64,000 bases of DNA from Providencia alcalifaciens (GCA_025961275.1 JAOQNJ010000001.1:4777749-4841748), one strand, 5' to 3'. Counted from the first letter of the stretch, positions 9,239 to 18,763 are shown. Notes: a model not told the origin generated them from the sequence alone. Numbers and translations: made by a program.

Positions 9239-9772
9239 ATGAAGTTTAATTTATTTCTTTTTTGCTTTAGTTTTATTTTGAGTCTTCCTCCGGTTCAAGC
9301 TGATATTACAATAACAGGCAATCATCCTGTCCAAGTAAAAGGTACGGTGACGAAGAAGAATAATTTTGAAGTTACTGATGGCACTGGACCTGGAAATTGG
9401 TATACCACTCTTGAATTAACTCAAGCCGGAAGTGATGTACTTTATCAAATTGAGGCAAGAGTACATGTGTTATCAACAAATAGAAATTTCATGGTGACAT
9501 TAAGGAATAATGTCGTTTTGATGAATGGTAAAAATAATTTATCGTTCTTACCCGCCGAGGTGATATTTTCTACACTTGAAGGACAAGGAAAAGCATTAAA
9601 ACCTCAAGAGCCGCAAACATTTACTAACCCAGAACCGTCAGCAGGCGCTGATAGTGAAGGGGACTACACACTTAAAATTTCAGCTGTTACACCATCAGGT
9701 AATAATAAAGACATTGGCGGCATTTATTCTGGTGAAATTGAACTTATCTTTGAACCATCGGCCTCGGAGTAG
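9239..9772 (+). CDS. second CS1-type fimbrial subunit
   Basis: A 177-residue pilin-like protein with a clear signal peptide (FLFCFSFILSLPPVQA). It ends GGIYSGEIELIFEPSASE, closely parallel to the YSGELVMLFEP ending of the first subunit, so both belong to the CS1 pilin family. Classical CS1-like operons have one major subunit; this one would be a minor or alternative pilin. The start at 9239 is preferred because GGTGAA lies six bases upstream; an in-frame ATG at 9227 would add four residues. It is followed 7 bp later by a second chaperone. Confidence 0.75.
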   Translation: MKFNLFLFCFSFILSLPPVQADITITGNHPVQVKGTVTKKNNFEVTDGTGPGNWYTTLELTQAGSDVLYQIEARVHVLSTNRNFMVTLRNNVVLMNGKNNLSFLPAEVIFSTLEGQGKALKPQEPQTFTNPEPSAGADSEGDYTLKISAVTPSGNNKDIGGIYSGEIELIFEPSASE

Positions 9773-9779
9773 CATATTT

Positions 9780-10426
9780 ATGCAAATAAACTCAAGTAGA
9801 TTATTATTTATCATCTGTGGTTTATTTTCGTTTGAAGCTTGGTCAGCTATTGATGTTCTCCCAAAGGTATTAAAACTAGAAAATGAAACAGGATATATTT
9901 CAATTATAAATAATGGGAATAATACAGAATATATTGAAATAGAAGTCAAGAAAATTACTAATCCTGGTGTTGACTACCAAAAAGAACAGTATGTTAATTT
10001 AACTGATGATATAAATCCTGCATTAATTTACTCGCCATTTAAATTGATTTTATCGCCTAATCAAATAAAAAAAGTTACATTTAAAAAATGATAGATGTTG
10101 AATCCGAAGAAGTCTATAGAATTAATGTTAAGCCGAGTATTAACCCTTCAATTAAAAGTAATAATGCAGCTAGTGTTATTATTAATATGGGGTTTAGCAT
10201 TATTTTAAAAAACTTGCCAAGGAATGTTAATAAAAATTTTATTTTCACCTGTAAAGGGAATAAAGATATGGTGATTAATAAAGGTAATCTTCATATTTCC
10301 GCTAAGTATATTAAAGGAAGCAAGAAGGGTAATGTTGAAAATATATATCCAGGACAAAATAAATGGTTTGAACATGGCGATGTTGTTATTGAAAATGAAA
10401 CTTGCAGTATGTCGGAGGAGAAATGA
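9780..10426 (+). pseudogene. second fimbrial chaperone, one frameshift
   Basis: A second CooB-like periplasmic chaperone. It has a signal peptide ending in FEAWSA, then IDVLPKVLKLENETGYISI and SPNQIKKVTFKK, matching the A1 and F1 strands of the family, and a VYRINVKPS strand. The frame ends early at the A6 run 10083-10088; one extra A restores 215 codons running to the TGA at 10426. That TGA overlaps the tip-protein start as ATGA, which points to translational coupling and argues that the gene is functional in the real genome. A dedicated second chaperone beside a second subunit suggests subunit-specific pairing. Confidence 0.7.
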
Positions 10427-11390
10427 AACATTTAATGTTAAAAACTATTATATTATCAATGCTGCTTTCTTTATCATCTCCATCATTGAGTGCTAATATA
10501 AATGAAGATAACGTTGGTCTATATAATAGTTGTGAGTTAATAGATAACGGAGATGGAACCAGTACTGCAACAGTAAATGTTAGTTATTATGGGTATTTAC
10601 ATACATTTCCAATGGAATACAGGGCTGTTGTATTATTTTTCTATGATAAAGATGGTCGCTATTTTTTTAAACCTCTTTCACCTGGAAATATTTCATTAGG
10701 TGCTACTAAATCTGTTGGTTACGAACAGGTTGGGTTGAATGCATATTATGGTAGCCAAAAAGGTGATTGGAAAAAAGTATTCGGATTTACAACTGATTTT
10801 ACGGTCATAGTACCTAACAATTATTTTGACGAGTGGAACGCAATATCATTGAGACTGGCAGATCGAGATATTCGTGGTGATTATTATGTTGAAAATAGAG
10901 GGGCTGCTTATCTTACCTATGATAATAACGGATCTTGCCAAATAATTGATCCTATAGACCCACCAGATCCAGAACCTAATGTTAAATTTGAATTTACACT
11001 TCCGCAGTTATGGGATCTAAAAGAAATCCCACCAGGTATATCAGAGGTTAGCTTTTCCGGTGTGCGCAGTGAGGAATTTTGTATTAAATATGATAATAAG
11101 CAAACTTCAGATACGCAATTTTTAATGACAGTGAATAGTTCGAATGAAAAAGAGAGTAATTTTAATTTGATAAATAAATTAACACCTGAAGATGTTATTA
11201 AATATAAATTATTATTGAGTGATGGAGGACATAATTTGCTATTCCCTTCAAATTCTGGAAATAGTTTATCTTTAATAAAAATGATCAGGAGGTTTGTTTT
11301 TTTCCAACATTTAAAATTGATGCAGGTAGTAATCCCAAAGAAGGTCAGTACGGCGATGTACTTAATTTTAATATAATTGTTAAACCATAA
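10423..11390 (+). pseudogene. CS1-type fimbrial tip adhesin, one frameshift
   Basis: Position and structure match the CooD/CfaE tip protein, which binds the host receptor and starts the fibre. It has a signal peptide (IILSMLLSLSSPSLSA), an N-terminal domain of about 170 residues with CEL and SCQ cysteines, a Pro/Asp linker (DPIDPPDPEPN) and a C-terminal pilin-like domain. As written the last 35 residues are out of frame from the A5 run 11277-11281. Adding one A restores an ending NDQEVCFFPTFKIDAG...IIVKP and a 322-residue protein, close to the usual 360. GGAGGAG precedes the ATG. It closes the operon. Confidence 0.7.
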
Positions 11391-11403
11391 GAGAAATAAT
11401 ATT

Positions 11404-12555
11404 ATGCCAGTAAATAGTCTTCACATTGAAACAAAAGTCATTATTTTAACCGATGAGTCCAGTGTACCAGGATCGGCTGCAATAACGACCAAATCACTAA
11501 TTGTTACTGTACGAGATGGAGCCTTAAAGCCCGTGGAAGGCGCAAAAGTGGTTTTTAAACCTAATGATTTTATTGCGCTTCTTGACATAAATGATACTTC
11601 AAATGCCGATGGGGAATGCTCAGCTACAGTATCGTTAAATTATGATCTAGCTCAACCATGGGCGAGTTCAAGCTCTATTGATATTCGTTTGGAGACCGAG
11701 ACTGAGGAACAATTCCAAAAAGTAAAAGTATATTATGGAACTCTGCCTGCTATTGATTTTTTAAATATAAAGAAGGACTTAGAGGGCGGTTATTATTACG
11801 ATAGATACGGAAAAGAAGATGACACAATTATTATTATCCATACGATTCCAAGTGTTACTAAATCGTTAACGTTAACGTTAACGTTATATTTTGATACTGT
11901 AAGCTATCAGAAATTAATTACACCAGAGAGCTTTCCTATTGCCATTAATTTACGTGACCAGTTCGATAAATCTGCATTTAGCGATGGCCAGTATGATCTT
12001 TATTATACGTTATCTGGTGAAGCCGGAAATATTGCTACAAGCCTTGATTTTAATTTTAGGCTTGACCACGGTACAAGTGAAAGAACCCTACCAGCAATTG
12101 ATGTTCCTGGCCTGTATAACGGCTATATCAATCAGGCACTCTGGTTGAAAGGTGTTGCTTATAATTTCAAACCTATTATCGATCAGTTAGTGGATGAGTC
12201 GGGATTACTGCCAGATAATATTCTAGATTATATAGATAAAGCAGATTCCCCTGTTGTATTACGTTTCCAAGGAACGAAAAAAGATGGTCAGAGTGCTGAG
12301 CTCAATATTACAAGTACAGAGCCTTTTACTTGGGCCGATTTTAAAGACATCATCAGTAGTGAAAATCCAGCGGGACAATATATATTTCTAGATGAAAGGG
12401 ATCCTTTGCAACCAAAAGACCGTTATACTTATATCGAGCAGGGTGCGCTTGAGATTGATGCTACAATTAAAACAATCACTTCCGCTCGTCCTCATGTTTC
12501 AAAGCTTAAAAGAGTTTTGGTTGATATACTTCCACCAGCCAAATTAGAAGACTAA
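11404..12555 (+). CDS. Ig-like-domain protein of unknown function
   Basis: A 383-residue protein without a signal peptide. Residues about 1-105 form a bacterial Ig-like (Big_1/invasin-like) domain: LIVTVRDGALKPVEGAKVVFKP, then NADGECSATVSL. The rest is beta-rich, with a second domain from about 115 (YYGTLPAIDFL) and a mixed C-terminal part (SGLLPDNILDYIDKADSP). Secretion by Sec is not indicated. It starts 13 bp after the tip-adhesin stop, so it may be co-transcribed with the fimbrial genes, yet it begins a run of unrelated genes and is closed off by a strong terminator. The role is unknown; association with the cell surface or with a secretion system is a guess. Confidence 0.55.
   Translation: MPVNSLHIETKVIILTDESSVPGSAAITTKSLIVTVRDGALKPVEGAKVVFKPNDFIALLDINDTSNADGECSATVSLNYDLAQPWASSSSIDIRLETETEEQFQKVKVYYGTLPAIDFLNIKKDLEGGYYYDRYGKEDDTIIIIHTIPSVTKSLTLTLTLYFDTVSYQKLITPESFPIAINLRDQFDKSAFSDGQYDLYYTLSGEAGNIATSLDFNFRLDHGTSERTLPAIDVPGLYNGYINQALWLKGVAYNFKPIIDQLVDESGLLPDNILDYIDKADSPVVLRFQGTKKDGQSAELNITSTEPFTWADFKDIISSENPAGQYIFLDERDPLQPKDRYTYIEQGALEIDATIKTITSARPHVSKLKRVLVDILPPAKLED
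11865..11886 (+). repeat. GTTAAC hexanucleotide microsatellite inside a gene
   Basis: Three full copies and one partial copy of GTTAAC encode an alternating Leu-Thr run in the Ig-like-domain protein. A six-base unit can change in number without shifting the frame. Confidence 0.7.
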
Positions 12556-12568
12556 TACTCGCTAACCT

Positions 12569-12599
12569 AGCCGTACGTTGTACGGCTGGTTTATTTTTT
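12569..12599 (+). terminator. Rho-independent terminator
   Basis: AGCCGTAC-GTT-GTACGGCT is a perfect 8-bp stem followed by GG and a T-rich run. It lies 14 bp after the Ig-like-domain gene and probably ends transcription of the fimbrial and Ig-like gene block. Confidence 0.85.
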
Positions 12600-12872
12600 A
12601 ATAATGAATATTAAAAATAATATTATCGAGAATAATACAGGTTGAGGAAAGCGTAATCATTTTTGTAGAGATGATGGATAACTGGAATAATTATTTGTAG
12701 ATTATAAGTAATGTCTAATTACATGAAATATCAAGTAATTAGTAAATCGTATCGGAAATTCATTAAATTTTGATACTCATATTATGATAACACGTATATA
12801 TATTTTCAGTCATACAATAGCATGCTACGTGATGTCCACGTTTAATCCAACATATTTTCAGAGTAAAATAAT

Positions 12873-13235
12873 ATGCTAAAAGCTTATTCTTTAATTGCAC
12901 CATATCTACCACAGATGAGGGATGGTATTATCAATAATGATGACCTTTCTGTTGATAATAAAATATATGTTGAAGTAGCGAAATATGAATTAGCAGCTAT
13001 TGGTGATGAGATCCTTGTTAACTTTGGTTTTGTAATATCCAGTTTAAGTTTGGTTATAGCAATGTTTTTTTCATTTTTAATTAATATAAGCTTAATCCGC
13101 ATACCGTTATCAACCGGAAAAAGTTATCAACTATCTGTTTTATGGTCTGACGAATATAGTTCTATGTATACAGTACTATTATTCATATCTTCTTTTGTCG
13201 CATCGATTCATCCTGCGATAAAGGCTGTTAAATAA
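12873..13235 (+). CDS. small two-span membrane protein, unknown
   Basis: A 120-residue protein with a polar N-terminal half, a long hydrophobic segment (about 48-75, FVISSLSLVIAMFFSFLI) and a second one near the C-terminus (about 98-116). I recognise no family. It sits 40 bp before the acyltransferase gene on the same strand, and probably in the same transcript. The 290 bp upstream, after the terminator, is AT-rich and presumably carries the promoter. Confidence 0.5.
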   Translation: MLKAYSLIAPYLPQMRDGIINNDDLSVDNKIYVEVAKYELAAIGDEILVNFGFVISSLSLVIAMFFSFLINISLIRIPLSTGKSYQLSVLWSDEYSSMYTVLLFISSFVASIHPAIKAVK

Positions 13236-13275
13236 CAACATTATCTATAAATGAATTTTTCAAAATGGATTCAAT

Positions 13276-14175
13276 ATGATTATTACTAATGAAGTTAAAA
13301 AAAACAAAGATATTGTTATGTTTTTCCCTGGGCAAGGTCAGCCATATCTAGGAATGGGGAATAATGTTTTTAATGCTTCTCTACGGACTAAAGCAGTTTG
13401 GGATTGTGCGAGCGAAATATCAGGATTTGATGTTAGAAAGTTATGTATGAAAGGACCAATGACTAAGCTTGTTCAAACGCGATACCAACAAGTGGCTGTG
13501 ACGACGATTAATATAGCAACATTGGTATTGTTGAGAGAGCGTTTTTTATTTAATGAAATTGGATATTCTGGTCATAGCGCAGGGGAGTATTCTGCATTAT
13601 TTGCAGCAAATGTTTTTGATTTAGAAAAATTATTTAAAATAATTAATTATCGTTCATTAATTATGCAAGAATTAGCAAGTGATAAAAAAGGGGTAATGTA
13701 TATCGTTAAAAACTATCCTTATAATAAAATCCGAGCATTGATTCATGCTAATGGATTAAAGGGATTAGTGAATGTTTGCTGTGATAATAATGAACATCAA
13801 CAAGTTATAGGTGGTGATATTGCAAGTGTACGTATCATAATTAATACGTTATTTAAGATGAAGATAGAAACGACTAAATTAGCGGTAAATGGTGCTTGGC
13901 ATACCGATCTTATGTTAGATGCTAAAGAAAGATTAAAATTTTTTTTAGCTAATATTGATTTCTCACCACCATTGCAACCCATCATTATGAATGTACAGCC
14001 CAAATTTGTAAGTAATACTAAAACGATAAAAGCTAATTTGGTTAATCAGCTGACTGAAACAGTGAGATGGCGAGAAACAATGACTATATGGTATCAAAAG
14101 GGTTATAAAAACTACATTGAAATTAGTGGTAAGAAATCACTATACTACATAGCAAAAAAGTTCTATCCAGAATAG
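13276..14175 (+). CDS. stand-alone FabD/MdcH-like acyltransferase
   Basis: A 299-residue malonyl/acyl-CoA:ACP transacylase. It carries the FPGQGQ entry motif (17-22), the nucleophile elbow GHSAGEYSAL (Ser101), a conserved Arg127 that normally holds the malonyl carboxylate, and His210 in GAWHT, slightly changed from the usual GAFHS. VIGGD also matches. Such enzymes load malonate or other acyl groups onto a carrier protein in fatty-acid, polyketide or malonate decarboxylase systems. No carrier protein, ketosynthase or mdc gene lies nearby, only membrane proteins and a lipase, so its acceptor is unknown. Trans-acting supply to another pathway or acylation of a local product is possible. Confidence 0.75.
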   Translation: MIITNEVKKNKDIVMFFPGQGQPYLGMGNNVFNASLRTKAVWDCASEISGFDVRKLCMKGPMTKLVQTRYQQVAVTTINIATLVLLRERFLFNEIGYSGHSAGEYSALFAANVFDLEKLFKIINYRSLIMQELASDKKGVMYIVKNYPYNKIRALIHANGLKGLVNVCCDNNEHQQVIGGDIASVRIIINTLFKMKIETTKLAVNGAWHTDLMLDAKERLKFFLANIDFSPPLQPIIMNVQPKFVSNTKTIKANLVNQLTETVRWRETMTIWYQKGYKNYIEISGKKSLYYIAKKFYPE

Positions 14176-14238
14176 GGGGTTACTATATTACATTCTAATG
14201 ATTATATTTAATAACTTTATTCTACATTGGAGGGGGGA

Positions 14239-15262
14239 ATGTTACCAAGCTATCCAAATTATATTAATTTTCATCATAAAATAATTCTTAAACCTATAGT
14301 TCTAGCCTCAGTTGTTCTTAATTTATGTTTTATTAACAATTATCACGACCTCTCATTCAATGAATTTTTTATTGGTATATATGCTATTTTTTTGTTGTTT
14401 TATTTAGTGCGATAAATAATGAAAAAGAATATTGGGTCTATTGTGTTTTTTCGGAAAAATTTATTTTTGATAAAATAAGTGATGATATGGTTAAGTATAG
14501 GGGGTTATACTCAAAAAAATATTATTAGTTATTGCTTTTTTTTCTGCTTTTCTTATTTCTATTATCGTATTATATTGTTTTTATCATATTACCTTGTATC
14601 TTTCTTCTAATAATTTAAATTTTTCAATTATTTTTGTCGGGGGGATTATATCACCTTTTTTAATATGGTATTACATGAGGTTTATTATTCATTATTATTC
14701 ATTATTATTTTTATAAAGCTGTTGTGTTTTTAGATGAGTATTCATTTGATAGTACACAGTGTACAAATTTTAAATTGCCTAATATGGTTATAAAGGAAAT
14801 AGCTATAAGTCTTATTGTTAATTTTTCTATTGTACTTCCAATAAGTCGAAAACCCTCATTCTTATTAGATAACGGCTATATTGATATACAGTTTATGATA
14901 GCCTTAATAATACTATTGTACTCGGTTCTAGGTGTAATGCTGTTTTTATCTAGAGGCAGTAAGATAAATTATTTTATGGGAGTGATTTTAAAGTATAAAA
15001 TAAATAATAATATAGAGGATGTTAGGCTTAATAGCTTGTTGGTTAAGGCAATAATATTAATCATTATAGTCCCGATGTTTTCAATTATTGTATGTTATAC
15101 CTTTCATTTTTTTAATCTTAATGAGGGTTTCTTTTTGATTTATACTATTAGCTTATTACCTGTTTTATTTTTTTATTATTTAGAAAGAATGGGGGATTAT
15201 ATAAAGATGCTATTTTTGCATTTGATATGGTTTTAAGGCTTAATGCACTTAAAATGCTATAA
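14239..15262 (+). pseudogene. multi-span membrane protein, several frameshifts
   Basis: Read as one gene from the ATG at 14239, which has AGGGGGGA just upstream, the region encodes a hydrophobic protein of about 340 residues with some six membrane spans and no recognised family. The frame changes at the T7 run 14387-14393 (one T missing), the A7 run 14513-14519 (one A missing) and the T5 run 14708-14712 (one T too many). The frame is then open to 15236. A further A at 15203-15205 would instead end it at 15262 with DAIFAFDMVLRLNALKML, which looks more like a natural tail. It lies between the acyltransferase and the lipase. Confidence 0.5.
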
Positions 15263-15362
15263 AAATAGAAATTTGTAATTTTTTCCTACTGGTCATTCAT
15301 TGCTGTTTTAATTTCAATAGCATTCGTTAATATAATTCACTATCTACTGTGGAGAATAAAAT

Positions 15363-16452
15363 ATGGATACTGTATATAATGATACAGCAATAAATCTAGC
15401 ACTTAGCTATATTTCCAGTGCAGGGCGAGAAGTTAAACAACATAATCCTGAATTAGTGTATAGGAAAATAAAGTTATCACTTGAAGCGAGTAAAGCAACA
15501 GCAGATTTATTTGAGATTGTATGGGGGCCTGCTGTCTTACGTTTTTCTCCTCTAGGGTTTAAAAAGAATAAATCTATAGACGACAATCTTGATGATCATG
15601 TTTTTTTTATTGTTCAAAATAAGAAAAATCCAACAAAGTTTCATTTGGTTATTAGAGGGACGGTTTCTGACACTAATTTGCAGGAAGATCTCGCTGTATT
15701 TGAACAAGTTCCTTGGAAAAAATGGGATAAATTGGCTCCTGATGATGCAATGATATCTCAAGGCACAGGTGTTGCACTTGATTTTATTATTAATGCTGTT
15801 AGTAATAATCCCCCTGGGCTAGGAACTACATTGTTTGATTTTATCGAAGATCATATTTTGAGTTTTAGGTGGGCAACTTTAAATATTGTTGGTCATAGTT
15901 TAGGGGGGGGTATTGGCATCAACATTAGCCCTATACCTAAAGCGTTTGTATGTCCAATATATAAATACTCCACTCTCAATAAATTGCTATTCATATGATG
16001 GGCCAACTGCCGGTAATCAGACCTTTGCAAAATACGCAAGTGATATCTTTAATGCTAATGGCGATGATCCTTCAATTGACCGTAGTATTTTCCATCAAAT
16101 TATAAATAAAAATGATATTGTCCCTAAAGCTTGGGATTTTTACACTTTAGAAAGTATTAATGAGATTTATCCGGGGGTAAAGCTACCAGAAACATTGGAT
16201 AAGTTACTTAATCATATCGCCATCCCTGAGTTAAAATTGATTGATCGATATGTACATATTAACCCATTGAGTCCTTATGCTTTTCCTAGCCCTCCTGAGT
16301 GTGATGATTTTAACGAACTAGTTGCTTATCATCATCTATATGCCTATCCATATATATACCATATGAGCTGGGTGAATGTTGAATATGAGATCAATTTACC
16401 TATTGCCGATATTGTTGTAGTGCAGGGGGAATGGGATAAAAAAATATTATAA
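15363..16452 (+). pseudogene. class 3 lipase-like alpha/beta hydrolase, one frameshift
   Basis: A triacylglycerol lipase (class 3, fungal-type lipase fold). FHLVIRGTVSD is the lid/oxyanion strand, GHSLGG carries the nucleophile serine, and a DGPTAGNQTFAKYA strand follows. NKNDIVPKAWDF carries the expected catalytic Asp, and a late YHHLYAYP histidine is present. The G8 run 15903-15910 directly after the GHSLGG codons throws the frame; with G7 the protein reads GHSLGGVLASTLALYL and is 362 residues. There is no signal peptide, so it acts in the cytoplasm or leaves by a non-Sec route, as type VI lipase effectors do. That last idea is inference. GGAG precedes the ATG. Confidence 0.7.
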
Positions 16453-16512
16453 ATCAATCATTAAAATAAAGTTGTACTGTACAAATAAAAAAAACCAGTA
16501 TTTATGAAGTGA

Positions 16513-16549
16513 CCCCCAATAGTTGGACAACCAATTACTGGGGGTTTTT
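16513..16549 (+). terminator. hairpin terminator between convergent genes
   Basis: CCCCCAATAGTTGG pairs with CCAATTACTGGGGG around an ACAA loop, followed by TTTTT on the plus strand. It separates the rightward lipase from the leftward two-repeat protein and would chiefly stop lipase transcription. Confidence 0.8.
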
Positions 16550-16574
16550 ATTTCATGTTAATCAATGTTTAGCT

Positions 16575-17105
16575 TTAATTGTTTTTGTTTTTTTCTGTAA
16601 ATTTGGATTTTATAAATGGTCTTTCTCCTTTTATTGCCTTAAGTTCTGAATATTGATTCTCATCTGGAATGCTAGGTGTTAAGCATATACTATTACCGTT
16701 GTAATCTATTAGCCATGCAGCAATTTGCACATCAATTCTTAAGTCAGGGTCATATATATACCAATTAGTTTCTGCTGGAATAATTTGCTTAATATTTATC
16801 GATGATATTTCTATAGATGTTTTTTTTGAACCAACTTCTTTTTTTGCAGCCTTAATATTGTCATGTATAATATTTAAATCTGGATTGTCACAATCAACTC
16901 TGACTGGAAATAAACTTTTACTTGCCCGTTGATTTGTAAGTTCTTCTTCTTCAAATTTACTTGGGGCTAATGCGAGTACTCTATTGTCTGTAGTGAGCCC
17001 CCAAGAACTCAACGTTGTATAATAACCTTGCTCAGGATGCACTAAATACCATTCCCCTAATGCTGGGAATATTTCTCTTATTACATAATTAGTAGGCTCT
17101 ATCAT
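16575..17105 (-). CDS. protein of two diverged repeats, unknown function
   Basis: A 176-residue soluble protein with no signal peptide. It contains an internal duplication: residues about 10-50 (IFPALGEWYLVHPEQ...SSWGL...LALAPS) and 107-147 (IIPAETNWYIYDPD...AAWLI...CLTPS) share the frame I-P-A-x3-WY-x3-P, then an aromatic SW/AW motif, then L-x-PS. Each half would be a small beta-rich module, joined by a Lys/Glu-rich linker. I recognise no family. It faces the lipase gene tail to tail, so it could be a partner or inhibitor of the lipase cluster, but nothing in the sequence proves this. Confidence 0.5.
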   Translation of the reverse strand: MIEPTNYVIREIFPALGEWYLVHPEQGYYTTLSSWGLTTDNRVLALAPSKFEEEELTNQRASKSLFPVRVDCDNPDLNIIHDNIKAAKKEVGSKKTSIEISSINIKQIIPAETNWYIYDPDLRIDVQIAAWLIDYNGNSICLTPSIPDENQYSELKAIKGERPFIKSKFTEKNKNN

Positions 17106-17712
17106 TTTAATACTCCTATGTGGTCAGATGCTTGTCATTTTTTGATGATTTTAATTTGTTGATTTTACATGCTTAATTGAAATTTATTAAATAATTTATT
17201 ATGAAATTCGTTATTGAATTATGTTGCTGTTTTAACTTTTATTCCGAGAGTTTAATTTGATAAATAACATGGTTAAATTGAAAATATAATAATAATATCT
17301 TGTTTAGACTCAAGGAAATAATGCGGTTTTTATTCTGTTATTAGTGGTTAATTAATGTTGATACGTGGTTATAATATGTTAATATTTACTCTTGTTATTG
17401 CTCATTTATTATCTAAATGACATAGTTTACCTATGCTATTTATGCTTTCTTGATGGGAGTGATTTAATTCAATGTATAAATACTTTTGTATTTATCATTA
17501 GTATAGATGAGTAATATTACGGGGATTTATCTTGTTTGTAATAACCTAACGAAGTTTAAGGTTAATAATTTTATTGGTAAAGTCATCACTATTTATAAAA
17601 AGTGGGTCGGTTTAGTTTCAAAAGACTCGTAAGTATTTACGTTAATCAACTCATATCACCTTGTTTCTCAACAGTTAGAGGCTGTTTTGAATGTTTAATT
17701 TTCGTCCTCAAT
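17106..17712. other. AT-rich intergenic region
   Basis: About 600 bp between the two-repeat protein and the DUF2798 gene. No gene or clear regulatory element was found apart from the implied promoter of the leftward gene. Confidence 0.4.
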
Positions 17713-17975
17713 ATGTCCTTTCAAAATAAAAACCATATCCTTGGTATTCCAAAGTTTCCTCCTAGAGTAGTGATGTTTTTTGTTCCTTTCTTTTTATCTT
17801 CAGTGATGAGTGTCGTCATTTCTTTAATCAGCCCAGTCAAGATATTAGGTATTAATACTGAAATGTGTTCGCCATGGTTAAGTTCTTGGGGCTATCTTGG
17901 GTGACCGATTTTCCAGCGCTGTTATTCGTTTTATCTTTTGCTAGAAATGCTTCTCTGTTTTTTGTCAAAAGTTGA
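17713..17975 (+). pseudogene. DUF2798 small membrane protein, one frameshift
   Basis: A small two-span membrane protein with the DUF2798 pattern: PPRVVMFFVPFFLSSVMSVV, then a loop, then WLSSWGLSWVTDFPALLF. The frame breaks at the G4 run 17888-17891; one more G restores 87 codons to the TGA at 17975. The start codon is uncertain, because the frame is open further upstream and no good ribosome site is visible. The function of the family is not known to me. It is flanked by long non-coding stretches. Confidence 0.55.
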
Positions 17976-18456
17976 ACATTCTTTTTGCTTAATTCTTAAG
18001 TCATTTCATATCCCTTCATCTTATTGTAATAATAAGAGGGGATGCTAACTATTTATATTTGATATAAGGATTGTTTTATCTGTACTGCGATGGAATTTAA
18101 TCCCGTTAAAAATGACGAGATGAACTAATCTTTTTCAAATTAAATAGTATTTGCTTGAGTGAAATTTATTCCTTAGCTAACTGAATGACTCACTTTGAGT
18201 GATTTAGCGGCACTTTAATTTACCGTTATGTGATGACCGATTTTCTTTGGTATGAGAAATTAAATTAACCGTTACATCATGAATAATAATTTGGTTAACC
18301 ACTATTGACATAAATAAAATTTATTTGATTCTAATTTCAAGGATTATGTTTGATTTTAATAGATGTTGATAATTTTTTAATAGTTAAATTTTATTTAGTT
18401 ATTAAAAAGCTATGTTTTTAGATCAATAATTGGAATTATTCTGTTTTTTTGGGTTT
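17976..18456. other. region upstream of fdnG with a direct repeat
   Basis: This non-coding stretch has an imperfect 20-bp direct repeat (AATTTACCGTTATGTGATGA at 18217 and a copy with four differences at 18263), 46 bp apart, upstream of the FNR box. The copies might be regulator sites for the formate dehydrogenase promoter. They do not obviously fit NarL heptamers. Confidence 0.3.
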
Positions 18457-18470
18457 TTGATCTGAGTCAA
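18457..18470 (+). promoter_or_regulatory. FNR box upstream of fdnG
   Basis: TTGAT-CTGA-GTCAA matches the FNR consensus TTGAT-N4-ATCAA at nine of ten positions. Anaerobic activation by FNR is established for E. coli fdnG, whose FNR site lies near -42. That spacing would put the start of transcription near 18505, leaving a leader of about 260 bases. Confidence 0.7.
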
Positions 18471-18763
18471 TATTTATAATATCTACTTAATTAGTAGTAC
18501 CTTTTTCTGATTGTTAACTACTCAGTTAATATTAATTTACCTTCTATTTTCACATTAATTGATTTTAGGCAATATCTCATCATTTTGTACTGATATTCTC
18601 TCACCGATTATACATATCATATTTTAAGTTAATTATCGGTTGGTATTACCCAGTTGCCTGAGTGACATAGTCATCTATGATCTTCAGATTACCTATTCTT
18701 TGCCAACAACAGGAAACTCGAATTATTTTCGGTATATATACAAAAAATATAAAGAGGGAAACA

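Noticed and set aside
17602..17712. N-terminal extension of the DUF2798 protein
   Set aside because: The extra 37 residues show no family match and have no ribosome site; the ATG at 17713 fits the domain start better, though the start remains uncertain.
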